The notes under the pieces are model-generated. The model had not been told where the DNA came from. It saw nothing but the letters and a program-made list of their open reading frames with translations, and did no database searches. Positions 12,529 to 21,851 of a stretch of 64,000 bases of DNA are shown here, one piece after another. Origin of the DNA: Toxorhynchites rutilus septentrionalis. Lineage: Eukaryota; Arthropoda; Insecta; Diptera; Culicidae. Both the position numbers and the translations under genes were made by a program. Every line of letters begins with the position of its first letter. The first letter of the stretch is position 1. The stretch covers positions 183,959,983 through 184,023,982 of the forward strand of contig NC_073746.1 in the NCBI RefSeq assembly GCF_029784135.1, written 5' to 3'.

Positions 12529-13209
12529 CAGTGTTGTAAACGGTCGACATTTCTCTCAACCATCACATACCGCCCTTGCTCAAGAGTTACGGCTCAATAT
12601 GTATTGCGAATGTAACCAAGAATGCATTGCTCGGTTCTAACAGTCACATCAGAAATAAACACACAGCCGCAAACACGACTATCAATTGAACGTTTATTTG
12701 TTTTCTCTTTCTGTCGACCGTACCCAGAAGAGCGATGAAAATATGCTATTTCCATTCTACCAATCGTGCTCATAACCATCCCTCAATTCCGGCTAATATG
12801 ACTGTAGTTTTAATGTCATTTGACATTAAAACTGCAGTGGTGTGCATTCTTTTTCTCCCTTTATTCTGCATTCAAGCGTAGCTGCACATATACATCCACC
12901 TGCTCACTCACACATCCATACACGATGGATGGTATTCAGACGGATTGCTATATCAAAGCAACCGTCGAACTCTCCCCTATCAAGTGCGAATGTGTTGAAT
13001 GAACGTTTTCAGCGGTGAGCGTTCCCCGTGAACACTGTTGTTTAATTACGGGGCGATGGATATCTAATGTATAGGACGAAAAAAGCCGAAATGTCATATG
13101 ACATTTTTAGTTCGACGGTTGTTTGACTGTTCATTTTATGATGTTCATTAATGACACAGCACATACGTCTCCATGAACAGTCATACGATGGTGACCATTA
13201 GCAACACTG
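12529..13209. mobile_element. hAT-type MITE, 681 bp, inserted into an RTE LINE
   Basis: The left end reads CAGTGTTGTAAACGGTC and the right end, reverse-complemented, reads CAGTGTTGCTAATGGTC. The flanks are a perfect 8-bp duplication TGTTGGAC (12521-12528 and 13210-13217). CAGTG ends and 8-bp duplications are hallmarks of hAT transposons. Removing the segment makes the LINE reading frame continuous across the site, independent support for the boundaries. No transposase is present. The interior holds a hairpin at 12801-12838 and a related palindrome near 13090. Confidence 0.9.
12801..12838. repeat. 18-bp-stem hairpin inside the MITE
   Basis: ACTGTAGTTTTAATGTCA, a TT loop, then TGACATTAAAACTGCAGT; one mismatch in 18 pairs. 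Confidence 0.8.
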
Positions 13210-13217
13210 TGTTGGAC
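13210..13217. repeat. Right 8-bp target duplication (TGTTGGAC)
   Basis: Partner of 12521-12528. Confidence 0.85.
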
Positions 13218-14080
13218 ATTAAGGATCTACGAAGCCTATAGTAGGTACGACTTCCATTGACTATGCTTCTTCGAATTTCACAGCTGATGTTGTCAGTTTT
13301 TATCAACTAGGCAAGATAGACAAATTCCTCTACCACCTCGAGCTCGTTGCCATCGATCACAACACTACTACCACGAAGAACTCTGTTGCGATCAGTCCCT
13401 CCTGCTAGTATGTACTGAGTCTTAGACGCATTGATTCCAAGTCCATTCAGCCCTGCTTGATGTTTCAGTCGGGTATAGAAGTCCGCTACCGTCGCATGTG
13501 TTCTTCCAATTATGTGTTAGCGAAGCAGATAAACTGACTAGACTTGTTGAAAATCGAGCCCGGCATGTTGAAGCTCCCTTTCCGCGTAACACCTTACAGT
13601 ACCACTTTAAAGAGCAGACAGAAGAGTCTCAAACGATTCCGACAGCTCATATGAGATCCGCACACTGCAACGCACACCGTTCATCGTTGCCTGAATCAGT
13701 CTTGTCAGCTTTCGGGGAAAGCCATGTTCGTTCATGATTCTCCATAACTGTTGTCGGTCGATTTAATCATATGCCGCCTTAAAATCAACGAAGATGTGGT
13801 GCGTAGTGACTTGATACTCGCGGTACTCTTGGAGGATCTGCCACAGTGTAAAAATCTGGTCCGTCGTCGAGCAACCGGGCATGAATCCTGCCTGATAACT
13901 TCCCACAAAATTACTACTGGTGATAGACGGCGGAAGCGGATCTGAGACAGAATTTTGTAGGCACCATTCAGGATTATGATGGCACGATAGGCACAATCCA
14001 GTTTATCACCTTTTTAATAGATAGGGCAGGTTACTCCGTCCTTCTACTCCTTTGGTAGCTGTTCTATTGAGAATCTTCTG
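13218..14080 (-). mobile_element. RTE-like LINE, reverse transcriptase palm region (decayed)
   Basis: Read on the minus strand from 14080 down: a GSYQAGFMPGCSTTDQIFTL block and HHIFVDFKAAYD (about 13996-13763), the start of the RT palm. Then come frameshifted pieces equivalent to the TKTKYLLAGG and VVEEFVYLGSL regions (about 13440-13310), ending RLRRSLMSN at the MITE junction. It continues into 12520-12042 after the MITE. Several frameshifts and stops make it inactive. Confidence 0.8.
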
Positions 14081-15104
14081 GAACGCGAAAGAAAGATCGA
14101 GAAACTTGTATAAACGCTTTATTGGTACGAAGCTAGGTAGTGCGGACTGAATCAAAACGGCTGTCAAAAAAGATCCAATTGAAATGTCAAAAGAGATCCA
14201 ACGATCAGGAGTGTTATTTTTCTTATGATAATCAACACTATAAAAGAGGTATTGTTGTCAAGGGCAAAAATAATCAAAATTATAAAATGAACGAGCTACA
14301 TTTTTCCGTCAATTGTTTAATTAACCATTCCATCTCTGAAAGAGCATCTCAGCCTTTCACTGAGCAACGCATTTTTAATGTCCCCTCTCTTTGACATAAC
14401 GTTTTCCGAACGAAATAAAAACAAACGAAGTCAGAGTCACGTAAATGTTTACTCCTGCGATTTGAAAATATTCGATAAAAAGTGGAAGGGAGAGATGCCA
14501 GATGATTTTTAAAAAAAGTCTGTAAAAACATGTGAATGTCTGTTAAAAATGTGGAAAAGTCTGTAAAAGTGTGCAGATCTACAGAAATGTCTTTTAACGT
14601 TAATTTTCACATATTCATTAATACTTTGTACATCGCGTGGCACGTAACATTGTATTTTGTATATATATACAGCCATTCCATGCCTAACTAATATAGTGGT
14701 TCTCAGATCTTCGTCAGAAGTGATAATTTTGTTCTTTATCGCAAAACATTAAACTCGTATTTTTTTTATTTTCTCATTAGGGTGCGCATTTCCATTTTAG
14801 GGTGATCCAAAAAATGCGGACTGAAATAATTTTGACGTGGGACTACGTCTAACCGGAATATATGGAGGGTAAAATGAAAACCTAAACACAGAACATGCAG
14901 GAAAAAATGAAAGATTTCGAATGCTTATAGCTCGAACATTTCGTACTGGATAGGAGAGATGTTTGCATCACTTGATAGGGAATATTTCTACGCATCTATC
15001 GCAACTAACAAAATTTTGTTTTTCATTAGATAAACAATTGAATAACTGTAAAATATTAGGCGTTATCTAAACGCCCTAACTGCATCGTTTTGATTGGCCC
15101 GATT
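14081..15104. other. Intergenic, no gene seen
   Basis: AT-rich DNA with no domain or repeat boundary I can support. Confidence 0.45.
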
Positions 15105-15710
15105 TACGGTTTCCCTAACACAGCCATCAAAACCAAGCAGCCTTGGGGAAATCGGCATTGCAAATACTTATATAGGGGGACTTTTGTTCTCATCGAAAAA
15201 TGTTCCCTAACACAGACTTTAAAGCCAAGCAGCGAAATCGGCATTGCAAACACACGAAAGAGCCTAGAGGCGAGTAAACTGAAAAGTTTAAACCCTCTTA
15301 AAGCCAAAAAGAAGAAAAAGAACACACGAAAGTAGGGGGAGCTTTTGTTCCCACCGAAATGTGTTCCCTAATAGAGATTTCTAAACCAAGGTGCCTGGAG
15401 AAATCGGTATTTCAAATTCATGCAAGTCGGGGGCATTTTTGTTCCGACTGGAATGTGTTTCCCTAACACAGACTTCAAATCCATGAAGCGTGGGGAAATC
15501 GGCATTGCGAATTCATACAAATCGGGGGTATTTTTGTTCCGATTGAAATGTGTTTCCCTAACACAGACTTCAAAACCGAGGTTTCTGGGGATATCGGCTC
15601 TGCAAATAAATGCAAACTGCGAGTACTTTTGTCCTCGCTTGCCTTTGTGCAGAGTGGAATATGTCTGTCCTAACATGATCTTCTAAACTTAGGAACCTGG
15701 GAAAATCGTG
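15105..15710. repeat. Tandem satellite-like array, period about 92-95 bp, about six units
   Basis: The marker CCCTAACACAG (or a close variant) occurs at 15113, 15205, 15366, 15461, 15556 and about 15668. Each unit continues with a TTCAAAACCAAGC-type stretch, GGGGAAATCGGCATTGC, and a GGGGG-TTTTTGTTCC stretch. The interval between the second and third units is lengthened because a separate 60-bp module with its own target duplication is inserted at 15261-15320. Confidence 0.85.
15261..15320 (+). mobile_element. 60-bp retroposed module with 12-bp target duplication
   Basis: The insert starts AGCCTAGAGGCGAGTAAACT and ends in an A/GAAG-rich tail. It is flanked by a perfect 12-bp direct repeat AACACACGAAAG (15249-15260 and 15321-15332). 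Removing the insert and one copy of the flank restores the satellite unit. A short 3' segment with a purine tail and a target duplication of this length is what target-primed reverse transcription leaves, so this looks like a severely 5'-truncated SINE or LINE tail. Related copies are at 611-648 (minus), 39847-39875, 52307-52371, 59881-59930 and 62751-62810. Confidence 0.8.
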
Positions 15711-16149
15711 CAGCCACTAGAAGCGAATGAACTTCCCAGTTTCAAGCAAATTCGAGATTCGAGAAGTATGTACACTTTTGGGATGTAAACTTCAGAGGGA
15801 AATGTAAAATAAAATAATCGTTTGATAATTTTGTTGTTGTCTTTATTGGAAAGATTTTCACCCTTAGGCTGGTTCATCAAACGTTTGATAATTCTTCCGT
15901 ACATATATTTTGTTCTAGTCATCATACCAAACGTAAAAGGTCCGTCATTAAATTTACTTGTAACGAAGAACAATCAATCACAATAAATGAATTGACTTTA
16001 CACGGCATTTGTTCATTTTTTTCACTCACAGAGCAAATATATTGAACTCAATTGAATTTGGAAACTGTTTCATTCAATCAAGAATTTAATCAATACAAAC
16101 GAATGATTGCTAAGCTAAGGTAGTTCCACTTGAACCTTGCGGTTATATC

Positions 16150-17265
16150 ATAGATATAACCCACTCATTTTTTTCCACTTTTTCCCAAAATGACTTTTTT
16201 CAAAAATTTATAACTTTCGAACCACTTAACCGATTTAGCTGATCGACATATCAAATTCAAGCCTATGAGCTTTAATTGAGAAATATTGAACTTGCAGATA
16301 ATATCGATCCTATTTTCGCAATTATTGAGTGTAGTCGTTTTTTAATTTATTCATGGCTTTGGACCAGGGGGCGCTTTTTTTCTATATTTTTTCTTGAAAG
16401 CTGATAATTTTTACATAAAATATCTCGATATCAGAGATGCTATTTTTTTCGTTTTTGAAATATGATTCTTCAAAACTAATCGATGGCTCGAAAACAATTT
16501 TTCCCCATTTCTCCCACTACAAAAAGTCATAACTTTTGAACTATTGGACCGATTGCTATCATCGACATATCAAATTGAAGCTTACGAGTTATTTTTCTAT
16601 GAAAAGATTTTACTTAAAGATAGGAGCGCTATTTTTTTTATAGTTTTTATGGAAAGCTGAGTATTATTTACCTAACATATCTCGATATCAGACATGCTAT
16701 AATTATCGTTTTTAAGTTATAACTTTGTAAATTTAACATGTTTTAAGTCTTCGATCAATATTCATATGTGCCTAAACTAGACCTATGCTACTAGAATCCA
16801 AACTTCCCGCAAGTGTGATATTTTTTCAAATTTTGCTTATTGGCTTCCATTTAATATATCGATCATCTAAATCGGTTCAGTAGTTAAAATGTTATGATTT
16901 TTTGCAGAATGTTATTTTTGGACAAAGGGGGAAAATGATTTTTCGGACCACCGGTTAACTTTGAAAAATCATAACTAAAAAACCAAAAAAAATAGCATCT
17001 CTGATATCGATATATGTTATGTAAAAAAATCCTCAGCTTTCAAGAAAAAATATAAAAAATATATAGCGCCCTCTAGTCCAAAGTCATAAAAAAATAAAAA
17101 TACGACTGCAATCAATAATTACTAAAATATAATTATTTTTTTCGCAAGTTAAATATTTTTTGATAAAAGGCTAGGTCAAATCAGTTCAGTAATTCAAAAC
17201 TTATTAAGTTTCATTTGTCATTTATATAATAAGTGGAAAAAATTGATTTTTCAGACCACTTAATA
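16150..17265. repeat. Three-copy repeat with one inverted copy (foldback-like)
   Basis: A unit of about 320 bp occurs twice directly. The marker CATATCAAATT(C/G)AAGC is at about 16247 and 16567, and the block ending GAAAGCTGA...TATCTCGATATCAGA(G/C)ATGCTAT is at about 16395-16445 and 16655-16700. It occurs a third time inverted (about 16960-17265), where ATAGCATCTCTGATATCGATATA and the TAGCGCCCTCTAGTCCAAAG stretch are the reverse complements. The outer ends GTTCCACTTGAACC and GACCACTTAATAACC also pair loosely. The transcript could fold back over several hundred bases. No coding frame. Confidence 0.75.
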
Positions 17266-18270
17266 ACCTATGTGTTGTAGATGTGTTTAAATGTTTCAAC
17301 GATCTACACATACATACATACACGTACATACGCGTTGTTAATTTTTATAAAAATCAGTATTTCTTCGTTGATATATTGGACATCCACCAAGGCTTGCGGT
17401 CTTGTCGTTGATGAAATTTATAAGAAAATGCAGTGTATATTTTCCATCCGCCATGCGAGGCTATACAAGTCTTAGATCACCACATGGTCATGAACCATGT
17501 CTGTGGTAACAATATCGAACAGTAACCCATATTTCGTTATAAGCAGACCCGAGAGCGAATGTAAGTTGTTGAAAATAGAATGAAAATTTTTATTCGATGT
17601 TGTTTAAATACTTAGAAGACATAGTCCTGACCCTAACTTAACTATTTTTCAATAAATCACCTTGCATTTCAGCAAAACAATCTTATCTAGAACAGAAAAA
17701 AATTATCAGAGACAATTTTCATTCAAGATTTTTCCTTACCTGCAGAGAATGCAATTTTTCATTGATTGTGAATAATCGTATCCTCTATTCGTTTGCAATG
17801 ATGTCAGGGCAAAAGTACGGGTTTCAAACTTCATACACACCAGATGGGCCAACCAGAAAGACTGCCGGGCCGCAGGTTGAGTATCGCTGGTCTAACGTCA
17901 TGTGTATTGATATAAATGTATTGATATAAAATATAATAACTTTTCTGTATTAAAACTGTGGAAAAATGTCATATGGTGAGTCGAATATCTTTGGTGTGAT
18001 GAATAAAGCCTCTTATTTTTCAAAAACCTGTGAAATATTGTTATATCCAAAAAGTCTACAACAAAAATAAAACAGATATGTCTGTAAATTTACAAACATA
18101 TTTGTAAATCTGGCATCCCTGGTGGTCTGAGAATTTATTGCAAGAAATCGCTTGAAAACATGCATGAATTTGCTTGAAAATGAAGTGGATTGAGTCCGCA
18201 CCACTTAGGTACGAAGGTGTTAACTGCACAAAGTGCTTACATGGAGTGAATAAAAACTAAACTTGTCTCT
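17266..18270. other. Intergenic; contains one hAT-like terminus
   Basis: No gene seen. At about 17866-17889 the minus strand reads CAGCGATACTCAACCTGCGG, which resembles the terminus of hAT elements. No matching second end or 8-bp duplication was found, so only an end fragment is supported. Confidence 0.35.
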
Positions 18271-19060
18271 TCCGTTACACTGGTTGTTTGTTTGCTTTAC
18301 AACCTGTGTTGCTATCCAGTGTAACCAGAATAGTCGATTGCTACTTCGATGACATGTTCTGTGTCCCAGATCCTGACTATCAACCGGTGCATACACTCTA
18401 CAAGTTTTCCTTGACCTCCCTTGAAGAGCTCTGCTGCGAGGCCATCCTTACCAGCTGCTTTGTGATTCTTTAGCTAATTAATGTCCTTAATTTCACCCAT
18501 CATCGGGGGTGGTACGTCGTCGTTGTTTACACCGGTGCAGTCCTCCTCAACGCCGTCTTGGTCACCTGTCTGCGCGCTGTGCAGATGTTCATCGTAGTGC
18601 TGCCTCCACCTTTCGATCACCTCGCGTTCGTTCGTCCGGATGCCTCCTTCTTTGTTGCTGCACATTTCGACCCGTGGCACTAAGCCTTTGTGCGAGGCGT
18701 TTAGCTTATTGAAGAACATCCGCGATTCTCGAGAACGATAAAGCAGCTCCATCTCCTCACACTCTTTCCTTCCAGGCGGCGCTTTTTCCCGAAAGAGATG
18801 TGTTTGCTGCCTTCGCTTCAGTCTGTATCGTTCCATGTTTTGTCGAGTCGCTCGTTGCAGCATGGTCTGAATCGATGTTAACGCCACGATAGGTTCTGAC
18901 GTCGATAATATCCGAGAAGTGCTGACCGTCGATCAAAACGTGGTTAATTTGTGTTTCTGTTTGCTGTGGAGATAATTGAGAGAATTGCAGTTCCATGCTC
19001 GTGCTTCCAATCTCTAGTACGTGTTCTTTGTGTGGGTCTAGTCCGATTGTCCTGTCTCGA
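18271..19060 (-). mobile_element. RTE-like LINE: endonuclease end and linker before RT
   Basis: Read on the minus strand from about 19000 down: QINHVLIDGQHFSDIIDVRT followed by RGVNIDSDH, the end of an RTE apurinic endonuclease (the IDSDH motif). Then comes the linker RYRLKRRQQTHLFREK...ESRMFFNKLNASHKGLVP...EVIERWRQHYDEHLHSA (18887-18474), and finally NHKAAGKDGLAAELFKGG, equivalent to the NNKAAGKDGIPAELFK start of the RT. Same family style as 12042-14080. The frame shifts between the endonuclease and the linker, and the palm is lost at the left edge. Confidence 0.8.
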
Positions 19061-19379
19061 ATTTATTTGTGAATTTTCTTATGCGTTCCATTTTTACGGA
19101 TGGCTTGCAGGGCCTGCACCATCCTCTGTCTTGCCGGAGGACTGACGTGCACAGCTCTTTTTAAAGTTCCCGCTGACACGAAGACAGTGATCAGCCGTCC
19201 CTGACATGGGGAACAGACGCTGTTTTGAGCCACACCCTCTTCCCTGTCAGCATACGACCAAGATCCCACCGGGGTTGGTTACCCGATCTTCACGACAGTA
19301 ACCGGTACCCCACGGGGAGGTAGGGATAGGAGTTACTAGAGAGGAAACTTAGGATCACGAATGGGGTCTATTTTATGCT

Positions 19380-20060
19380 TGCAGGTACGCGAAGTAGCGA
19401 TGGTACGCCCAGTCCAGTCATTTATCAACCTATGCATCACAGTTATATCGTTATTGGATCCGGGCTTGCCGAAAAAGGCATACCAGATCCATAGATCATA
19501 GGACGCAACTTCCTCGAGGATGATTGCTGGTTCTTCTCTTTCCCTTTATACTGTCCGTCCGCCCAGGCAGCAAGACAGTTCTTCCACTCCCAATGACAAC
19601 AATCAAGGGATCCCAACATGTCCGGATATCCGTTCCTCCCCGACACGCAGCAAACGATCCAAATCAGCACAAGTTGGTGAACGTAAGTATTCGTCGCTAA
19701 ATACTTGATATACTGTACGACAGAATTCCAACAGGCACTTTCGAGCCGTGAATTCACTTATCCGAACGTACTCGTGTATTGCATCCTATGGAGATCCGTG
19801 AAGCCGTGCACTTTTGGAAACCTTCTAATCTCTCTTTTCCTGTGGCATCTGATCGCTGAATAAAATATTCATGTCTCTCCTCAGTCCATGTTTCAATCCT
19901 AAAAAACAACCTGCGGCGTATACGCAATCGTCGACGAAACTCATCGGTATAGAGCGGAGCCTTGGAAAAATAATCATTAAACAATCGAGTGGCACCTTCA
20001 TTAGCACAACGGTTCTATTCGGATTCCGAAAAAATCATTCTACTCGCGAATAGCAGCATT
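19380..20060 (-). pseudogene. PIF/Harbinger (HARBI1-like) transposase pseudogene
   Basis: Minus-strand frames encode the family's conserved blocks in order. From about 20007 to 19754: MFNDYFSKAPLYTDEFRRRL, then a RLFFRIETWTE stretch, RSDATGKERLEGFQKCTA. From 19757 to 19443: GYPDMLGSLDCCHWEWKNC, AWADGQYKGKEK, and a MIYGSGMPFSASPDPITI end equivalent to the DLWIWHAFFGxxGSNNDI block. The SLDC Asp is the first catalytic residue. Frameshifts break the gene into at least three pieces. I did not find termini that I can pair with it. Confidence 0.85.
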
Positions 20061-20989
20061 TGTTCGGCGTAATCGGTAAAATCACTTTCTTCGTCACTTG
20101 AATTAGAAATATATTCGAAATAAACATCCGACGCGTGAGCAATCATAACAACAAAAACAAACATCCTCGTTTGATACCTGTGAGTTTCTCGGATGTGCTT
20201 GTTTGGGGAATTCCCCCAGCGTAGCTGTCCTGATGCAGGAACGTCTTACCTCGTGCTCGGTGATGGTGAAAAGTGAAGTGAAGTGCCAACGGTTGCTGCG
20301 CAACGGTTTATGCGGTGTCGGACTTCTACACCGCCATTATGTCGACACAGTTGAGTGTACGCCTGCGGTTAATATATATTTGAGAGAATACTTGTTGAAG
20401 TCAGTCGTTCTCTTATAGAGTACCACACAATACCCACCGATGCGAAGGAGAAAGTAGTAAAATGGTATCCATGATAGCAACGAACGGTGGGAAAATGGGT
20501 CGCTATCCAAAATAGCAACGATTAAAGTTGCGAAATTACCAACGCTTAGAAAAATCCCAGCCTTTCGAATTTGTTAATCCAATAACAGAATATGAAAAAT
20601 GATTTTCCATAGATGCGAACTAAATCCTTTCTACAAATACCCAAGATGTAATGACTATAAAGGGCATCACAAACAGTTAAATGAGCATGCTGATTACGAA
20701 ATTATTAAGTAATTATGGCTATTGAAGCATAAAATTTATATTTTAGTGAAAAATTTATTCATCCAATTTTCTTTAAATAAACCCTACTGTTTCGTCCCGA
20801 AAAACAACATAAATCTTGTTGGAAAACTGCTGTCAAACTTTAACAGTTTTACTTGCTTCACTAGTAAAGATCGTTTCGCTAATCGAGCTAGCGAACTTCG
20901 ATTTTGTGCTTAAACGACAATATATTACTTCAAACTGCATGTCACCTTTCGTCCTGCTTCAAATTTTTTATCTTTTATTTTAGGCTGAG
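20061..20989. other. Intergenic / upstream of tweek, no gene seen
   Basis: No recognisable gene. The right part may hold promoter sequence of the tweek gene, but I see no TATA-Inr-DPE arrangement that I can defend. Confidence 0.35.
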
Positions 20990-21164
20990 TTTGGTTTGCT
21001 TATCATCTGTACCACGTCTGTGCCGCCGCAGAAATTGTCAAATAGAGAAAAATAAAATGGCGATAGTGATTGAAAATTCGTCTGTGATGTTCAATTTTCT
21101 TTAAAATTCGTGCGTTCCATTTATTGTTTTAAGTGAAATAGTCTTTATTTATCTTTTAAAGGGG
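20990..21164 (+). other. Possible non-coding 5' exon of tweek
   Basis: A strong donor (GGGG|GTAAGT) lies at 21164/21165 and the next good acceptor (TTTTTTTTGCTTTTTAG) is at 21666, just 23 bases before the tweek ATG. The interval upstream includes a less AT-rich stretch (about 21000-21040). The left limit and transcription start are guesses. Confidence 0.35.
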
Positions 21165-21689
21165 GTAAGTAGTGTTTTTAGGATAAAATTCTCGGAAATT
21201 GACATGCCTGAATAGCTTAATTTGTGGTACCAAACTTACGTGTCATGGTGATATTGAGAATGAAAATTCACTATCAATAGTTTCGTCAGAACCCCAATGG
21301 GTATAATTACTTCAGTTTTTATCGTATTTTCAACAAAAGGAAATCGCGTTTCATAATCCAGTCCATTGATTTTGGAAATAATTGCTCAATTTGTACTGAT
21401 ACTGTTTTTTTTTCTTCTGAGGATGGGCTGTCAAACCATGAGAAAAAAAAACAAATTGACATTTTGTTTTGTTGAATCTGACTGATATAGAAAACTGCTG
21501 ATTGTGGTTCGGTGTGGTAGTGATTTTTTTCTGTTATCGAACATAATACAAATACTAACATGCTTGTTTTGAAACGATGTTTTGCCGGCTTGTTTTTGTT
21601 TACATACATAAATTCCTAATTGATTTTTTCTATACCATCCGTTTATTTTTTTTTTTTGCTTTTTAGGGAGGTAACTACTACCAGCCAAA

Positions 21690-21797
21690 ATGAGCTACGA
21701 AGTGTCTGAGAATCCAGATCTTATTGATCTGGATTTGAGTATGGGACAATTCAACACGACTCAGTCACTTGAAGAGATGAAATTGGACAAAAATATG
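21690..21797 (+). CDS. tweek: tweek/BLTP1 bridge-like lipid transfer protein, coding exon 1 (residues 1-36)
   Basis: This begins the orthologue of Drosophila tweek, human KIAA1109/BLTP1 and C. elegans lpd-3. The family forms long hydrophobic grooves built from repeating beta-groove (chorein-like) modules that carry phospholipids between ER and plasma membrane. In flies tweek affects synaptic vesicle recycling and PI(4,5)P2 levels; in humans loss causes Alkuraya-Kucinskas syndrome. The start ATG at 21690 (context CCAAAATG) follows the acceptor at 21666. The 36 residues form a short acidic leader (MSYEVSENPDLIDLDLSMGQ...) before the membrane anchor in exon 2, as in vertebrate orthologues. The donor is ATG|GTAACA, phase 0. 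The window encodes about 4002 residues of an expected 5000 or so. Confidence 0.9.
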
Positions 21798-21851
21798 GTA
21801 ACAAAAATAAATTACTCGTATCAAAATTTAATAACTTGAGTATCATTTTAG

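Noticed and set aside
15104..15676. Open frames of 73-102 codons over the satellite
   Set aside because: They follow the repeat period on both strands and have no independent support.
14694..17897. A 3.2-kb hAT element between TAGTGGTTCTCAGA and the CAGCGATACTCAACC end
   Set aside because: The two ends do not match each other and there is no 8-bp duplication.
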